NCBI RefSeq assembly: GCF_900115775.1
Contig: NZ_FOXS01000003.1
Coordinates: forward strand, 558,001 to 622,000
DNA length: 64,000 nucleotides
Origin: Hymenobacter arizonensis
GTDB lineage: Bacteria; Bacteroidota; Bacteroidia; Cytophagales; Hymenobacteraceae
Direction of reading: 5' to 3'
Shown: positions 27,111 to 36,512 of the stretch, piece by piece
Numbering within the stretch: the first letter of the stretch is position 1
Layout: each line of letters begins with the position of its first letter
Notes under the pieces: generated by a model
Told to the model about the DNA's origin: nothing
Database searches by the model: none
What the model saw: only the letters and a program-made list of their open reading frames with translations
Translations under genes and position numbers: made by a program

Positions 27111-30100
27111 TTAATACAAAATCGTAATCGAACCGCTGTAGGACTTGCCCAATGGGCCCTTCGTGACGACGACGTAGTAGTAGGTGCCCACCGGCGCGGG
27201 CTGGCCGTTGATGTCGCCGCGCCACTCGTTGGCCCGGCTGTAGTTTTCGGCCGAGAAAATCCGGTTGCCCCAGCGGTTGAACACGCTCACGGTATTCTCC
27301 GGGAATTGCTCGATGAACTCAATCTGCCAGGTGTCGTCGCGGCCATCGCCGTTGGGCGTGAAGGCATTGGGAATGCGGATGGGCGGACGCACGGTTACCG
27401 TCACCTGGTCAGAATCGGCGCAGCCACCTTCTCCGGCCGACAGGGTATAGGTGGTGGTTTCAAGGGGGGCGGCCACGGGCCGCAGCGGGTCGTTGCCAGG
27501 GAAAGTCAGGCCGATAGAGGGCGTCCAGGTAACGGGGTAGTTGCCATCGGCGCGGCCTTCCAGCAACACGGACGTACCGGCCAGAATTTCCTTATCAGGG
27601 CCAGCGTCCACGTCGACCGGCGGCAGAATACGCACCGTGATGCCATTGGAAACCACCGTGACCTGCTGGGCGCATGCGTTGGTGGTGCGCAGGCGCAACG
27701 TCACGATTTGGCCTTCGCGCAGCGTGGTGCTGGTGAAAACCGGGCCAGTGGCCCCGGCCACGTCGTTGCCGTTAACCTGCCACTGATATTCGGGGGCTGG
27801 GCCGGCTTCGGTTACGCTCGCAATGCTGAACGTCAACGGCGAGCCCAGGCAAACTGCCCCGCCCGGCTGCACCGCAATGGCCAGCGTGGGCAGGGGCGTT
27901 GGTGTGCGCGTAACGGTGACCGTGGCCACGGTCGGGCCAGTGCTACAGAGGCCCGCCGTGGGCGTTACTTCCACTCGTACAACGTCGCCGGTAACCAGGG
28001 TGCTGCTGGTGAACGAGGACCCGCTGAACACGGCCACGTTGTTGACAAACCATTGGAAGCTAGGCGTGGGGCCCGCGTTGGCAGTAGGTACGGCCGTGAA
28101 GGTGAGGGGAATGCCGGGGCACTGCACCGGCGGGGGCGTCAGGGTCACGCCAATGGTTACCACGGGCTGCACCCGTATGGTCACTACATTGGAAAATGCG
28201 ATAGAGCAGGTACCAGTGCCTGAAGTCACGCGCCGCCGGTAGTAGGTAGTAGCGGTGAGCGACCCAGGCACAAAAGTCAGCCCGGGGGTCCCGGTGGATG
28301 TCCAGCTTAGGCTATCCAGCGAGGATTCCCACAGGTTGTCAAACGTGCCTGTGCCGCCGCTGGGCCCGGCCGTGCTGGTGAGGGGGGACGGCACGGCTCC
28401 TGCACAAATTGTTTGGTTGGCTGCAATGCTGCCGGCATTCAGCGGCGGCAGCACCCTGAGCAAGACTGAGGCGGAATACACTGGACCACAAGGCCCCGAA
28501 ATGACTCGGCGCCGATAATAAGTGTCGGACGTGACCGGACCAGGAGGGTAGTCAGCGCTAGTGGCGTCTGGGCCGGGAGCAGTTGTCCAGTTTGCATTAT
28601 TACCTGACACTTCCCACAGATACTCATAATTACCCGTGCCGCCGCTGGCTCCGGTAATGCTAGTGAGACGAGCGGGGGTAGCACCAGAGCACAGCGACAG
28701 CTGGTCGGTGCCGATAGTCCCGGCTGTGAGGGCCGGCACTACGTTTATAGTAACAATATTGGAAAAGACTGGTGCGCAGGCGCTATCCGAACTGGCTTGA
28801 CGCCGAAAAGAGGTGGAGGTACTCAGCGGGCCGGGTGGGTAAGTTGACCCGGTGGTCCCGGTGGGCGACCAAGTCGTACTACCCGCTGGTTGGAACTCCC
28901 ATCGGTAATTGATTATGCCCGGACCGCTGGCATCGCTGGTGCTGGTGAGTTGAGCAGGGGTGGAGCCTTCACAAATAGCATTCGGGTCGGCCGCAATGGT
29001 CCCAGGGTTTAGCGTCTGCAGCACCGTTATTTTGACAGACTGAGAGAATTCAGGCCCACAAGGCCCGGAAGTTACGCGGCGTCGGAAGTAGGTGGTAGCC
29101 GTGAGCACGCCGGGTGGGAATATCTCACTCGTGGCGCCAGGGCTATCCGACCAGGTTCTGTCGTCCGACGAAAACTCCCACTGATACACAAACGAGGCGA
29201 CACCGTCGCCGCCCGTAGCTGGGGTAGCGCTGGTCAGGGGCGCGGCGACGGTGCCCACGCATATGGTTTGGCTGGCAGCGATGGTACCGGCGGTGAGCGC
29301 GGGCAGTACCCTGATGGTTACCGGGTCGGTAAATGTGGGAGTACAGTAAGGAAGACCTGATGGGGCAGGCAGGAGAAGTTGAGCGCGCCGCCTAAAAGAG
29401 GTTGTACCAACCGGGAGAGAAGTTGGTGGCGTGTAGCTAGCACTTGTAACTCCGGTGCCTGCGTATGGACTGTTATTAAAGGAGGATTCCCACTCATAAA
29501 CGAGCGGCAGCCGGGTATCGCCCGTAGCAGCGGTGGTGCTGGTAAGAGTGGGCGGCGGCGTTCCAGCGCATAATGTCTGCGGGCCAGCAATGGCACCTGG
29601 ATTAGGTAAGTCTGGCACCAGAATACCGCCCGAGCTTTCGCGGCAAAAACATTCCGTCTCGATGCGCAAAGTCACCGTGTAGTTGCCGGGCCTATCGTAA
29701 GTGTGAGTGATGACGGAATCCGTTGAAGAAGGTGTTGTTTTAACGCCGTCGCCGAAAGTCCAGGTGTATATTTTCCCGGCAAAGTTAATGGGCGGGGCCG
29801 TGAAAGTTATTTGCCGACAACCTGTTATCTCGAAGCTAGGCCCCACGCGTAGCAGCGAGCTCTGGTTGAAGTTGACCAGGCCCAGCCCGCTCAGGCGGCT
29901 GCCGCCTAGCTGTAGGCTGTCATCGGCGTAGCCAACCTTAGCGCCCAGCGAGTCCGGGAAAGCAATAAAACCCAGGGCGGGTTGGTTGTCGCGGGCCACG
30001 TAAATCTTGCCATCGGGCGCGGCCTGCATTGAGCCCAAGTTGACGGTGGTCTTCAGCGGAATCTCTTCCTTGGTCACCGGCCCGGGGCCTCTGAGATTGA

Positions 30101-31205
30101 ATTGGAGCAGCTTGGGCGGGTTGTTTACCGTAGCGTAGAGGTAGCTGCCGGGCGAAAAACTCACCCCATAATATTTGCCTTGGCCGCTGTCAACGATGAA
30201 CGGGACCTGCGGGTTGACGGTCACAGCACCCGTGCCGGTATTGAACCCAAACAACTCGACGGTGCTGCTGCTATCGCCCACTGCTTCGCTGTAGCGGGCC
30301 AGGGCCAGCCGCTGGCCGTCGGGCGTCACCTTCATCTGGCCTTTATAGCCCAGGGCCGCCACGCTCGGCGCGTGCAGGCTGCCGACTTCTGAAATTATCG
30401 GTGTAGAATCCACGCCGGTTGTTCGCACACGGTAAGCCAGGAAAGCATCGCCCCGGTTGTCATTGCCAGTCTTGGCATCGCCCCAGCCGTGGATGATAAC
30501 CCAGATATCGCAGCCGTTTCTATGGAATACGCCCGTTATTTTCTCTGCTGTGCCGCGAGCCAAGGGCGTGTTTTTAGTAGCGGCGATGACGGTGCCCTGC
30601 CTACTACCCGCGGGAAACTCTATTTCCGAATAGCTCAGGCCGGCGGTGCTATCCAGGGTGAAGAGGAGGTAACGCCTCGGTTGGCCCGGCAGAACTAGGC
30701 CCGGCCTCTTGAGGGGCAGGGGGCCGTCAGTAGTGAAGCGGTTGCCTGCCAGGCCTGTGCCGTTTGCCATCACAGTGCCGTCGCCGTTCCAAACGTTTTC
30801 GCCGTTGCTATAAAAGAGAATTTCGCCGTTCTCATCCGACATCACCCCCGAGCCGGCGGGGGCATCCATCGCCCCATTCGTGAGCACCTCCGGAAGAGTG
30901 ACCCTCCGAAGAGAGTCGGTAGAGAGTTTGTTGAAGTCCAGTCCCGCCTTAAAGCCAAAGTACCAGGTGTTGGCAAACTTCTCATCGGCCGCGCACTCCG
31001 GGGGGGGCGTGCCCTGCGCCAGGGCCGAGGTGGCCGCGCCGCTCAGCAGCAGGAGCAGCAGGGTGAGCAGCCAGCTAGTGGCTGGCCGCACCCGACTGGC
31101 CGGGCATCGGCTATTGGCGCCAGCCAGCTGGCTGGGCTCAGCAGTAGGAGGAAGGTAGAAAACGTTGGTACTAGATGGGGCAGGATGCGATAGCTCTGCG
31201 GGCAT
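27111..31205 (-). CDS. Large Ig-repeat surface protein with gliding-type C-terminal domain
   Basis: A 1364-residue predicted T9SS cargo. The signal sequence is TSWLLTLLLLLLSGAATSALAQ, but it begins only at residue 43 when the ATG at 31205 is used; a GTG at 31091 (VRPATSWLLT) would give a normal signal peptide and may be the true start. Residues about 70-460 form a beta-propeller-like region (MKVTPDGQRLALARYSEA, MQAAPDGKIYVARDNQP). A PKD-like domain (YTWTFGDGVKT, HTYDRPGNYTVTLRI) follows at about 480-530. Then come five Ig-like repeats of about 95 residues starting near 547, 648, 743, 838 and 935 (each IC.G..P..LTS with a later YRRRV), two further Ig-like domains (about 1020-1190) and a C-terminal domain IPNAFTPNGDGRDDTW to GSITILY. 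Confidence 0.87.
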   Translation of the reverse strand: MPAELSHPAPSSTNVFYLPPTAEPSQLAGANSRCPASRVRPATSWLLTLLLLLLSGAATSALAQGTPPPECAADEKFANTWYFGFKAGLDFNKLSTDSLRRVTLPEVLTNGAMDAPAGSGVMSDENGEILFYSNGENVWNGDGTVMANGTGLAGNRFTTDGPLPLKRPGLVLPGQPRRYLLFTLDSTAGLSYSEIEFPAGSRQGTVIAATKNTPLARGTAEKITGVFHRNGCDIWVIIHGWGDAKTGNDNRGDAFLAYRVRTTGVDSTPIISEVGSLHAPSVAALGYKGQMKVTPDGQRLALARYSEAVGDSSSTVELFGFNTGTGAVTVNPQVPFIVDSGQGKYYGVSFSPGSYLYATVNNPPKLLQFNLRGPGPVTKEEIPLKTTVNLGSMQAAPDGKIYVARDNQPALGFIAFPDSLGAKVGYADDSLQLGGSRLSGLGLVNFNQSSLLRVGPSFEITGCRQITFTAPPINFAGKIYTWTFGDGVKTTPSSTDSVITHTYDRPGNYTVTLRIETECFCRESSGGILVPDLPNPGAIAGPQTLCAGTPPPTLTSTTAATGDTRLPLVYEWESSFNNSPYAGTGVTSASYTPPTSLPVGTTSFRRRAQLLLPAPSGLPYCTPTFTDPVTIRVLPALTAGTIAASQTICVGTVAAPLTSATPATGGDGVASFVYQWEFSSDDRTWSDSPGATSEIFPPGVLTATTYFRRRVTSGPCGPEFSQSVKITVLQTLNPGTIAADPNAICEGSTPAQLTSTSDASGPGIINYRWEFQPAGSTTWSPTGTTGSTYPPGPLSTSTSFRRQASSDSACAPVFSNIVTINVVPALTAGTIGTDQLSLCSGATPARLTSITGASGGTGNYEYLWEVSGNNANWTTAPGPDATSADYPPGPVTSDTYYRRRVISGPCGPVYSASVLLRVLPPLNAGSIAANQTICAGAVPSPLTSTAGPSGGTGTFDNLWESSLDSLSWTSTGTPGLTFVPGSLTATTYYRRRVTSGTGTCSIAFSNVVTIRVQPVVTIGVTLTPPPVQCPGIPLTFTAVPTANAGPTPSFQWFVNNVAVFSGSSFTSSTLVTGDVVRVEVTPTAGLCSTGPTVATVTVTRTPTPLPTLAIAVQPGGAVCLGSPLTFSIASVTEAGPAPEYQWQVNGNDVAGATGPVFTSTTLREGQIVTLRLRTTNACAQQVTVVSNGITVRILPPVDVDAGPDKEILAGTSVLLEGRADGNYPVTWTPSIGLTFPGNDPLRPVAAPLETTTYTLSAGEGGCADSDQVTVTVRPPIRIPNAFTPNGDGRDDTWQIEFIEQFPENTVSVFNRWGNRIFSAENYSRANEWRGDINGQPAPVGTYYYVVVTKGPLGKSYSGSITILY

Positions 31206-31664
31206 AGTAGGGCGCGTAAGTGGAAGGGCAGGTAGGCGGGTACTTCCGAAGGAGAAGCACCGACCGCTGCCCTGAGGAAACGGAGGCTGATGGCCAGCTA
31301 TTGCTGAAACACGCTTGCTAAAAAGCGCTGCCAGCCGGTTTCAGTAAATCTACGCACTGCCAGCTAGGTTTATGCAAGGCAATGCCCGAATAGTGATGAA
31401 GCCCGACGTTAATTGCCCGCTCAGCGTGTAGCTCGACTATAGCAACACCACAAGCAACTTCGTTTGGTTCCGGTTTTGAATTTCGGGCGAGTAAATTCCG
31501 AGTTCTGGCTTTGGGGTGCGTGCTTTTCTGTCATGCCGAGGAACAAAGCACCCTTTCACACCAAAAATAATCAGGTGGGAAAAAGATGCTTCGTTGCGCG
31601 GCACAACAACGCTTCGAAGCGATGCAAACGCCTGGCCCTTGGGAGTTTTTAAGGCGATAATTCT
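31206..31664. other. Intergenic region with one palindromic repeat
   Basis: 460 bases between the divergent large surface gene and the folK stop. It contains the repeat at 31529-31608; the rest shows no ORF with family similarity and no recognisable promoter. Confidence 0.5.
31529..31608. repeat. Short palindromic repeat (TGTCATGCCGAG type)
   Basis: Arms TGTCATGCCGAGGAACAAAGCACC and GATGCTTCGTTGCGCGGCACAACA are imperfect inverted copies of each other with a short spacer. It resembles the element at 14362-14465 in its TGTCAT end and GAAGCATC-like interior. Confidence 0.65.
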
Positions 31665-32171
31665 TTACTCCCCAGCCGCATCCAACCACGCCCGCACCGG
31701 CAGCGGGTCGGGGCAGCGCGCCAATAGCTCAGTCACGGTCAGGCCTGCCTGCGGATGCTCCAGCTCAGGTGCAATCTCCGCCAGCGGCACCAGCGCAAAG
31801 CGCCGCTCGGCCAGCCGCGGGTGGGGCACGGTGAGGCTGGGTTGGTCGATGATTTCCGGCCCGTAAAGCAATATGTCCACATCGAGCGTGCGGCTGCCCC
31901 AGCGCTCCAGACGCTCGCGGCCGGCGTGGCGCTCGGCGGCCAGGCATTGCGCTAGCAACAGCTCTGGCGGCAGCGTGGTGCGGATGGCCAGGGCCTGGTT
32001 GAGAAAGGCCGGCTGGTCTTCGCGGCCCCAGGCGGCCGTTTCATACAAGGCCGATGCGGCAATTATTTCGCCAGCGGTGGTGGCCAGTTGCTGCTGGGCA
32101 GCGCGCAGTAGCGCGGCCCGGTCGCCGAGGTTGCTGCCCAGCAGCAGGTACGCGGTTACTGCTGCGCTCAC
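31665..32171 (-). CDS. folK: 2-amino-4-hydroxy-6-hydroxymethyldihydropteridine pyrophosphokinase
   Basis: HPPK transfers pyrophosphate from ATP to the pterin in folate synthesis. The 168-residue protein starts AYLLLGSNLGDR, the family N terminus, has FLNQALAIRT, and contains RERLERWGSRTLDVDILLYG, where the Arg and the two Asp residues bind ATP-Mg. HPRLAERRFALVPLAEIAP is the substrate-binding block. The start is GTG at 32171, overlapping the upstream hydrolase stop by four bases (GTGA), so the two genes are translationally coupled. No other folate genes are in the window. Confidence 0.93.
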   Translation of the reverse strand: MSAAVTAYLLLGSNLGDRAALLRAAQQQLATTAGEIIAASALYETAAWGREDQPAFLNQALAIRTTLPPELLLAQCLAAERHAGRERLERWGSRTLDVDILLYGPEIIDQPSLTVPHPRLAERRFALVPLAEIAPELEHPQAGLTVTELLARCPDPLPVRAWLDAAGE

Positions 32172-33028
32172 GCCTGGCGATGGAAAAAATCGGCGGTGCG
32201 TTCCGCAATGAAGCGTGCGGTTTCGGGCAGGCTGGTTTCGGGCCAGGGGTGGGCGCCGCCAAACATGTGGCCGGCTCCGGGCACCAGCAGCAGCTCGGCA
32301 TTGGGCTTTAGCTCGTGCAGGGTATAGGCGGCGTTTACGGGCACGGTTTCGTCCTCATCGCCGTGAATGAGCAGCAGGGGCTGGCGAAGTCGGCGGCGCA
32401 CGTTGTGCGGAATGTCGAGCCGCGGGCGGTTGGCGATGTAGTCTTCCACAATTTGGTAGTGCAGGGGCAGTTGCTGGCCGGTGCGCATGTTGGGCACGTG
32501 CAGGATGCCGGTGCGCTGCCACTCCTCGAGCATGGGCTGGGGCCAGCGCTGGTCCACGTCGGCGATGCCAGCCCAGGTAGCCACGGCCCGCACGCGCGAG
32601 TCTTCGGCGGCTTTTAGCATCACCAGGCCGCCGCCGCGGCTGTGGCCCACCAGGTTGAGGTAGTTTAGGTCCATTTCGGCGGCGGGCACGGGCGTGGCGC
32701 CGGGCGTGAACAGCGCGTCGATTACCTGGCCAATGTCGTCGAGCTCGATGCTGAAATTATTGCGGCCGAAGGCGTCGAGGTCTTCCAGGTCGCCGGTGCC
32801 GCCCACCACGATGCCGTTGTGCGAGAGGTTCAGTTTCACGAACACAAACCCGTGCTCCGCAAAAAAATCGGCAAGCAGCGGGAAGTGACCCCAATCTTTA
32901 AATCCCTTAAAACCGTGCACGAAAACTACCACCGGTTTAAGCTGGCTAGTAGGCTGATAGGTAGCGTCGGCTTCAAAAGCTCGGCCGTGCCGCGTGCCGG
33001 TGAGCAGAAAAGGCGAGTGAGTGAGCAT
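32168..33028 (-). CDS. Alpha/beta hydrolase
   Basis: Serine hydrolase of 286 aa with the ATG at 33028. The oxyanion-hole region is VVVFVHGFKGFKDWG (about 33-47), the nucleophile is Ser130 in VGHSRGGG, the acid is in HGDEDETVP (about 222-230), and His254 is in GAGHMFGG. The closest family is the dienelactone-hydrolase/peptidase S9-like group, but the substrate is not predictable. It is transcribed divergently from the polyprenyl synthase gene and overlaps folK. Confidence 0.83.
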   Translation of the reverse strand: MLTHSPFLLTGTRHGRAFEADATYQPTSQLKPVVVFVHGFKGFKDWGHFPLLADFFAEHGFVFVKLNLSHNGIVVGGTGDLEDLDAFGRNNFSIELDDIGQVIDALFTPGATPVPAAEMDLNYLNLVGHSRGGGLVMLKAAEDSRVRAVATWAGIADVDQRWPQPMLEEWQRTGILHVPNMRTGQQLPLHYQIVEDYIANRPRLDIPHNVRRRLRQPLLLIHGDEDETVPVNAAYTLHELKPNAELLLVPGAGHMFGGAHPWPETSLPETARFIAERTADFFHRQA

Positions 33029-33152
33029 AAGCGAAGGTAGGGCAGAGGCTAGCCAAACAGTCGTTCCAATGGTTACAATCGGCAACTAGGGCGAAAAGTT
33101 GGAAGCCGGCAAGTCGGCCTCTCCACTGTTCTGCCGTATCATTGTCGCCGCA

Positions 33153-34160
33153 ATGCCCCATACTCCGACCTTCTCCCTCGACCAAATTCAGGCGCCCATC
33201 GCGGCCGAAATGGAAGAGTTTGAACACAAGTTCCGCCAGTCGATGCGCACCAAAGTGCTGCTGCTCGACAAGATAATGGGGTACATTGTGAAGCGCAAGG
33301 GCAAGCAAATCCGGCCGATGTTCGTGTTTCTCACAGCCCGGGCGGCCCGGCCCGAACCCGCCACCGGCGACCCCTTGCCCGATTCCTCCTTCCGCGGCGC
33401 GGCGCTCATTGAGCTGCTGCACACCGCCACCCTCGTGCACGACGACGTGGTGGACGAAAGCAACTACCGCCGCGGCTTTTTCTCCATAAATGCCCTGTGG
33501 AAGAACAAGATTGCCGTGCTCGTAGGCGACTACCTGCTGTCGCGCGGCCTGCTGCTGGCCCTGGAAAACGACGACTACGACCTGCTGAAAATAGTAAGCA
33601 ACGCCGTGCGGGAGCTGAGCGAAGGCGAACTGCTGCAAATCGAAAAAGCCCGCAAGCTGGACATTACTGAAGATGTTTATTTCGACATCATTCGCCAGAA
33701 AACGGCTTCGCTCATTGCTTCGTGCACGGCCGTGGGCGCGGCCTCCGTTGGGGCCGACAAAGAGGTGATTGAGCGGGCCCGCTTGTTTGGCGAAAAAGTG
33801 GGCATAGCCTTCCAAATCAAAGACGACTTGTTCGATTACGGCACCGCCGAAATTGGCAAGCCCGTCGGCATCGACATCAAAGAAAAAAAGATGACACTGC
33901 CGCTGATTTATGCCCTGCAGCAGGCGTCTTGGCTGGAAAAGCGCAAGGTCATCTTCAATGTGAAAAACAACGAAGGCCACCGCGACCGGGTGCAGCAGGT
34001 GATTGAGTTCGTGAAAAAATCGGGCGGTCTGGACTATGCCATTACCACCATGAAGCAATACCGCGACGAGGCCCTGGCCATCCTGCACACGTTCCCGGAG
34101 TCGCCGAGCCGCACGTCGTTGGAAGAGCTGATTAACTACACGATAGAGCGGGAAAAGTAA
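33153..34160 (+). CDS. Polyprenyl diphosphate synthase (trans-type)
   Basis: Condenses isopentenyl diphosphate onto an allylic primer to make the long prenyl chain of quinones. The ATG at 33153 gives 335 aa. The first Asp-rich motif is HDDVVD (Asp97-Asp101) and the second DDLFDYG (224-230); KGKQIRPMFVFL (50-60) is the pyrophosphate-binding block. The residues before the first motif are LLHTATLV, with no bulky aromatic at the positions that limit short-chain enzymes, so a long (octaprenyl-like) product for menaquinone is likely. Product length is inferred. Confidence 0.92.
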   Translation: MPHTPTFSLDQIQAPIAAEMEEFEHKFRQSMRTKVLLLDKIMGYIVKRKGKQIRPMFVFLTARAARPEPATGDPLPDSSFRGAALIELLHTATLVHDDVVDESNYRRGFFSINALWKNKIAVLVGDYLLSRGLLLALENDDYDLLKIVSNAVRELSEGELLQIEKARKLDITEDVYFDIIRQKTASLIASCTAVGAASVGADKEVIERARLFGEKVGIAFQIKDDLFDYGTAEIGKPVGIDIKEKKMTLPLIYALQQASWLEKRKVIFNVKNNEGHRDRVQQVIEFVKKSGGLDYAITTMKQYRDEALAILHTFPESPSRTSLEELINYTIEREK

Positions 34161-34164
34161 CGTT

Positions 34165-34324
34165 TGTCATTGCGAGGAGGCACGACGACGCAATCCGTCC
34201 TGTCAATACCAGACACTTTAATGAAACGGCAAGCCCCGGCACTGCGAAGTGTCGGGGCTTCTCACATTATTAAGCTGGTCGCTGAGAACAGGACGGATTG
34301 CTTCGGCTCCGCCTCGCAATGACA
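34165..34324. repeat. 160-bp palindromic element, solo copy, at convergent gene ends
   Basis: Ends TGTCATTGCGAG and CTCGCAATGACA are perfect inverted repeats; interior blocks GCAATCCGTCC and GGACGGATTGC pair next, and a central hairpin AAGCCCCGGCACT...AGTGTCGGGGCTT closes it. The element is the reverse complement in orientation of the copies at 36275-36432 and 49138-49295. It fills the gap between two convergent genes almost exactly: 4 bases after one stop and 4 before the other. Confidence 0.85.
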
Positions 34325-34328
34325 CTTA

Positions 34329-34625
34329 TTATTGAGCTACTTGGTAGCTCACTTCTTTGGCGTCGCTCACCTTGAAGGTCACGCCATCGAACGAGCTGTC
34401 TACTTCCAGGGAGTGGGTGATTTCGCAGCCGGGGCACTTGATTTCTTCAATCTCGTGATTCTCCGCGTGTTCCACCGAGTCGGCGTGCTCGTTGGGGGCG
34501 GGTACGCCGATGAGGTCGGTAAACACTTCGGTGTTACACTGTTCGCACTCGAACTTGAGGCCAACGGCGCGGCCTTGCAGGTCGGCAAGCGGAGCGGGCG
34601 AGCTGGGATTTTGCTGAATCCACAT
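34329..34625 (-). CDS. Small zinc-ribbon protein of unknown function
   Basis: A 98-residue protein starting MWIQQNPSSPAPLADLQG. It has two CxxC pairs, CEQC (about 27-30) and CPGC (about 64-67), which should bind one zinc, and acidic surroundings (HADSVEHAENHEIEEIK). The family is not known to me. The frame is open further upstream (to 34769) but those residues are basic, repetitive and overlap the P450 promoter region, so the ATG at 34625 is preferred. Divergent from the P450 gene. Confidence 0.7.
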   Translation of the reverse strand: MWIQQNPSSPAPLADLQGRAVGLKFECEQCNTEVFTDLIGVPAPNEHADSVEHAENHEIEEIKCPGCEITHSLEVDSSFDGVTFKVSDAKEVSYQVAQ

Positions 34626-34778
34626 AAGGGAAGGGGTTAGTTTGAGGAAAGGAAGAAATGCGGCGGGCCGCAGTCCGGGTAGGTTTACGCGGCTGATTTG
34701 AAAAAAGATGAATCGGCCCCGGCTAGCGGTTATTTTTGACGGCCGCACCGGGTTGCGGGTCGAAGCCAAGGATGAGCT

Positions 34779-36194
34779 ATGGAAGCATTAAAAACTGAAC
34801 AGAAACCACCGGAAGGCTCCTTTCACTTGCCACGGGTGCCGCGCTGGCGCTCGCTGCTGCGCTCGTTTGCGCTGGCCAAAGACCCGCTGCCGGTGCTCGA
34901 CCTGACCTTGGCCCGCTACGGCGACACCGTAGAGATGTTCATTGGCGGGGTGGAGAAAAGCATCCTCACCCGCGACCCGGGCCTGACGCAGCACATTCTG
35001 CAGAAAAACCACCGCAACTACGCCAAATCGAAGTTTACCCAAGGCTTTTCGCGCTACGTGGGCCACGGCCTGCTCACCAACGAAGGCCCCGACTGGCTCC
35101 GTCAGCGCCGGCTGATTCAGCCAGGCTTTCACCGGCAGCGGGTGGCGGCGCTCACGGGCCTGATGCAGGACATCACGGCCGAGACCCTGGCTCCGCTGGC
35201 TGCCCAGGCCGCCAGCGGGGGCGGCGCCTTCACCGTGCCGGTGCACGAGCTGATGACGCGGCTCACGTTTCGCATCATTGCCCGCTCGGTGTTCAGCACG
35301 AACTTTCCCGAAGCCGAACTTGACCGGCTGGCCGGGCTGATTACCGAAATCCAGGCGTTTTTTGTGCGTTCCATTCGGCAGCCTTACCTCAAGCCCTGGT
35401 TTCGGCTGCGCGGGCAGTTCCGCTACCACGACTCACTAGCTACCGAGTTGCGCACCCTGCTGGCCCAATACATAGCCCAGCGCCAGCAGGCCAACCAGGC
35501 GCCCAACGCCACCCCGCCCGACGACCTGCTGCAAATGCTGCTCGACGTGCGCTACGAGGACACCGGCGAGCCCATGACCCCCGACCGCGTGCTCGATGAA
35601 GCCCTCATCCTGCTCATAGCCGGCCACGAAACCAGCGCCAACGCCCTCACCTGGCTTACGTACCTGCTGGCTCACCACCCCGAGGAAGCCACTCGCATTC
35701 GCACCGAAATGGACACGGTGCTCACCGGCCGCACGCCCACGTTCGAAGAGCTGCCGCGCCTGGGCAAAGCCCTCTACGCCGTGCAGGAGGCCATGCGTCA
35801 CTACCCGCCCGCCTGGATGGTAGACCGCGTAGCCCTAGCCGACGACACCTACAATGGCCTGCGCATCCCGAAGGGCACGCTGTTTTCGCTCTACTTCTAC
35901 GGCTTGCACCACGACGAAAAGTATTGGGATTCTCCCAAAGAGTTTCGGCCAGTGCGCTTCGCGCCCGGGCAGGCGCGGCCCGTGCAGCCTTTCGCCTACG
36001 TCCCCTTTGGAGGTGGGCCACGCCTGTGCATCGGCATGCAGTTCGCGCTCACTGAAATGCAGCTCGTGACGCTGGAACTGCTCCGGCAGTTTGAGGTAGA
36101 ATGGGTGGAAGGCCAGCCGTCCGTGACCATGCAGCCGCTCATTACGTTACGTCCTCGCACTGATTTTCAGGTTCGGATGCGGCTGCGTAAGTGA
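34779..36194 (+). CDS. Cytochrome P450 monooxygenase
   Basis: Heme-thiolate monooxygenase of 471 aa. The oxygen-binding helix-I motif AGHETSA is at about 281-287, the ExxR motif is EAMR (in VQEAMRHYPPAWM), and the heme loop FGGGPRLCIG has the ligand Cys417. It has no N-terminal membrane helix, so it is probably soluble, and it lacks fused reductase domains; the redox partner is not encoded nearby. The length and the YVPFGGGPRLCIGMQFALTEM block resemble the CYP102/CYP4-like class found in Bacteroidota. Substrate unknown. A TATTTTTG about 40 bases upstream could be its -7 element. Confidence 0.93.
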   Translation: MEALKTEQKPPEGSFHLPRVPRWRSLLRSFALAKDPLPVLDLTLARYGDTVEMFIGGVEKSILTRDPGLTQHILQKNHRNYAKSKFTQGFSRYVGHGLLTNEGPDWLRQRRLIQPGFHRQRVAALTGLMQDITAETLAPLAAQAASGGGAFTVPVHELMTRLTFRIIARSVFSTNFPEAELDRLAGLITEIQAFFVRSIRQPYLKPWFRLRGQFRYHDSLATELRTLLAQYIAQRQQANQAPNATPPDDLLQMLLDVRYEDTGEPMTPDRVLDEALILLIAGHETSANALTWLTYLLAHHPEEATRIRTEMDTVLTGRTPTFEELPRLGKALYAVQEAMRHYPPAWMVDRVALADDTYNGLRIPKGTLFSLYFYGLHHDEKYWDSPKEFRPVRFAPGQARPVQPFAYVPFGGGPRLCIGMQFALTEMQLVTLELLRQFEVEWVEGQPSVTMQPLITLRPRTDFQVRMRLRK

Positions 36195-36219
36195 GGGGGG
36201 GATGCAGGCGAAAGCTCAC

Positions 36220-36488
36220 GCGGGGAACCTCACCCCCGGCCCCTCTCCAAAAGAGAGGGGAGACGGACGCCGCCTGTCATTGCGAGGAGGCACGACGAAG
36301 CAATCCGTCTTGGTCTCAGCGACCAACCTACTAATGTGCCAAGCCCCGGCTCTGCGCAGAGCCGGGGCTTGTCGTTTCATTGAAGAGTCTGGTTCTTACA
36401 GGACGGATTGCTTCGCTCCGCTCGCAATGACAGGCGCTGTTATGGCTCCCCTCTCCGTGGGAGAGGGGTCGGGGGTGAGGTTCTGCGG
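36220..36488. repeat. Outer palindromic repeat, copy 2, with the inner element nested in it
   Basis: Left arm CGGGGAACCTCACCCCCGG then CCCCTCTCC...GAGAGGGGAG; right arm CTCCCCTCTC...GAGAGGGG then CCGGGGGTGAGG-like GTCGGGGGTGAGGTTC. Between them lies a 158-bp inner element (36275-36432) flanked by unpaired bases. It occupies the space between the convergent P450 and usp genes. Confidence 0.8.
36275..36432. repeat. Inner palindromic element, copy 2
   Basis: 158 bp with ends TGTCATTGCGAG / CTCGCAATGACA, sub-terminal GCAATCCGTC / GGACGGATTGC and a perfect central palindrome AAGCCCCGGCTCTGC / GCAGAGCCGGGGCTT. Inserted inside the outer repeat. Confidence 0.85.
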
Positions 36489-36512
36489 GAGTGAGGTGCC
36501 CACGGCAGAATG

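Noticed and set aside
34165..36488. An insertion sequence carrying the cytochrome P450 between inverted element copies
   Set aside because: The two inner elements are inverted in relation to each other and flank ordinary genes, but there is no transposase and the same element also occurs singly, so a composite transposon is not supported.
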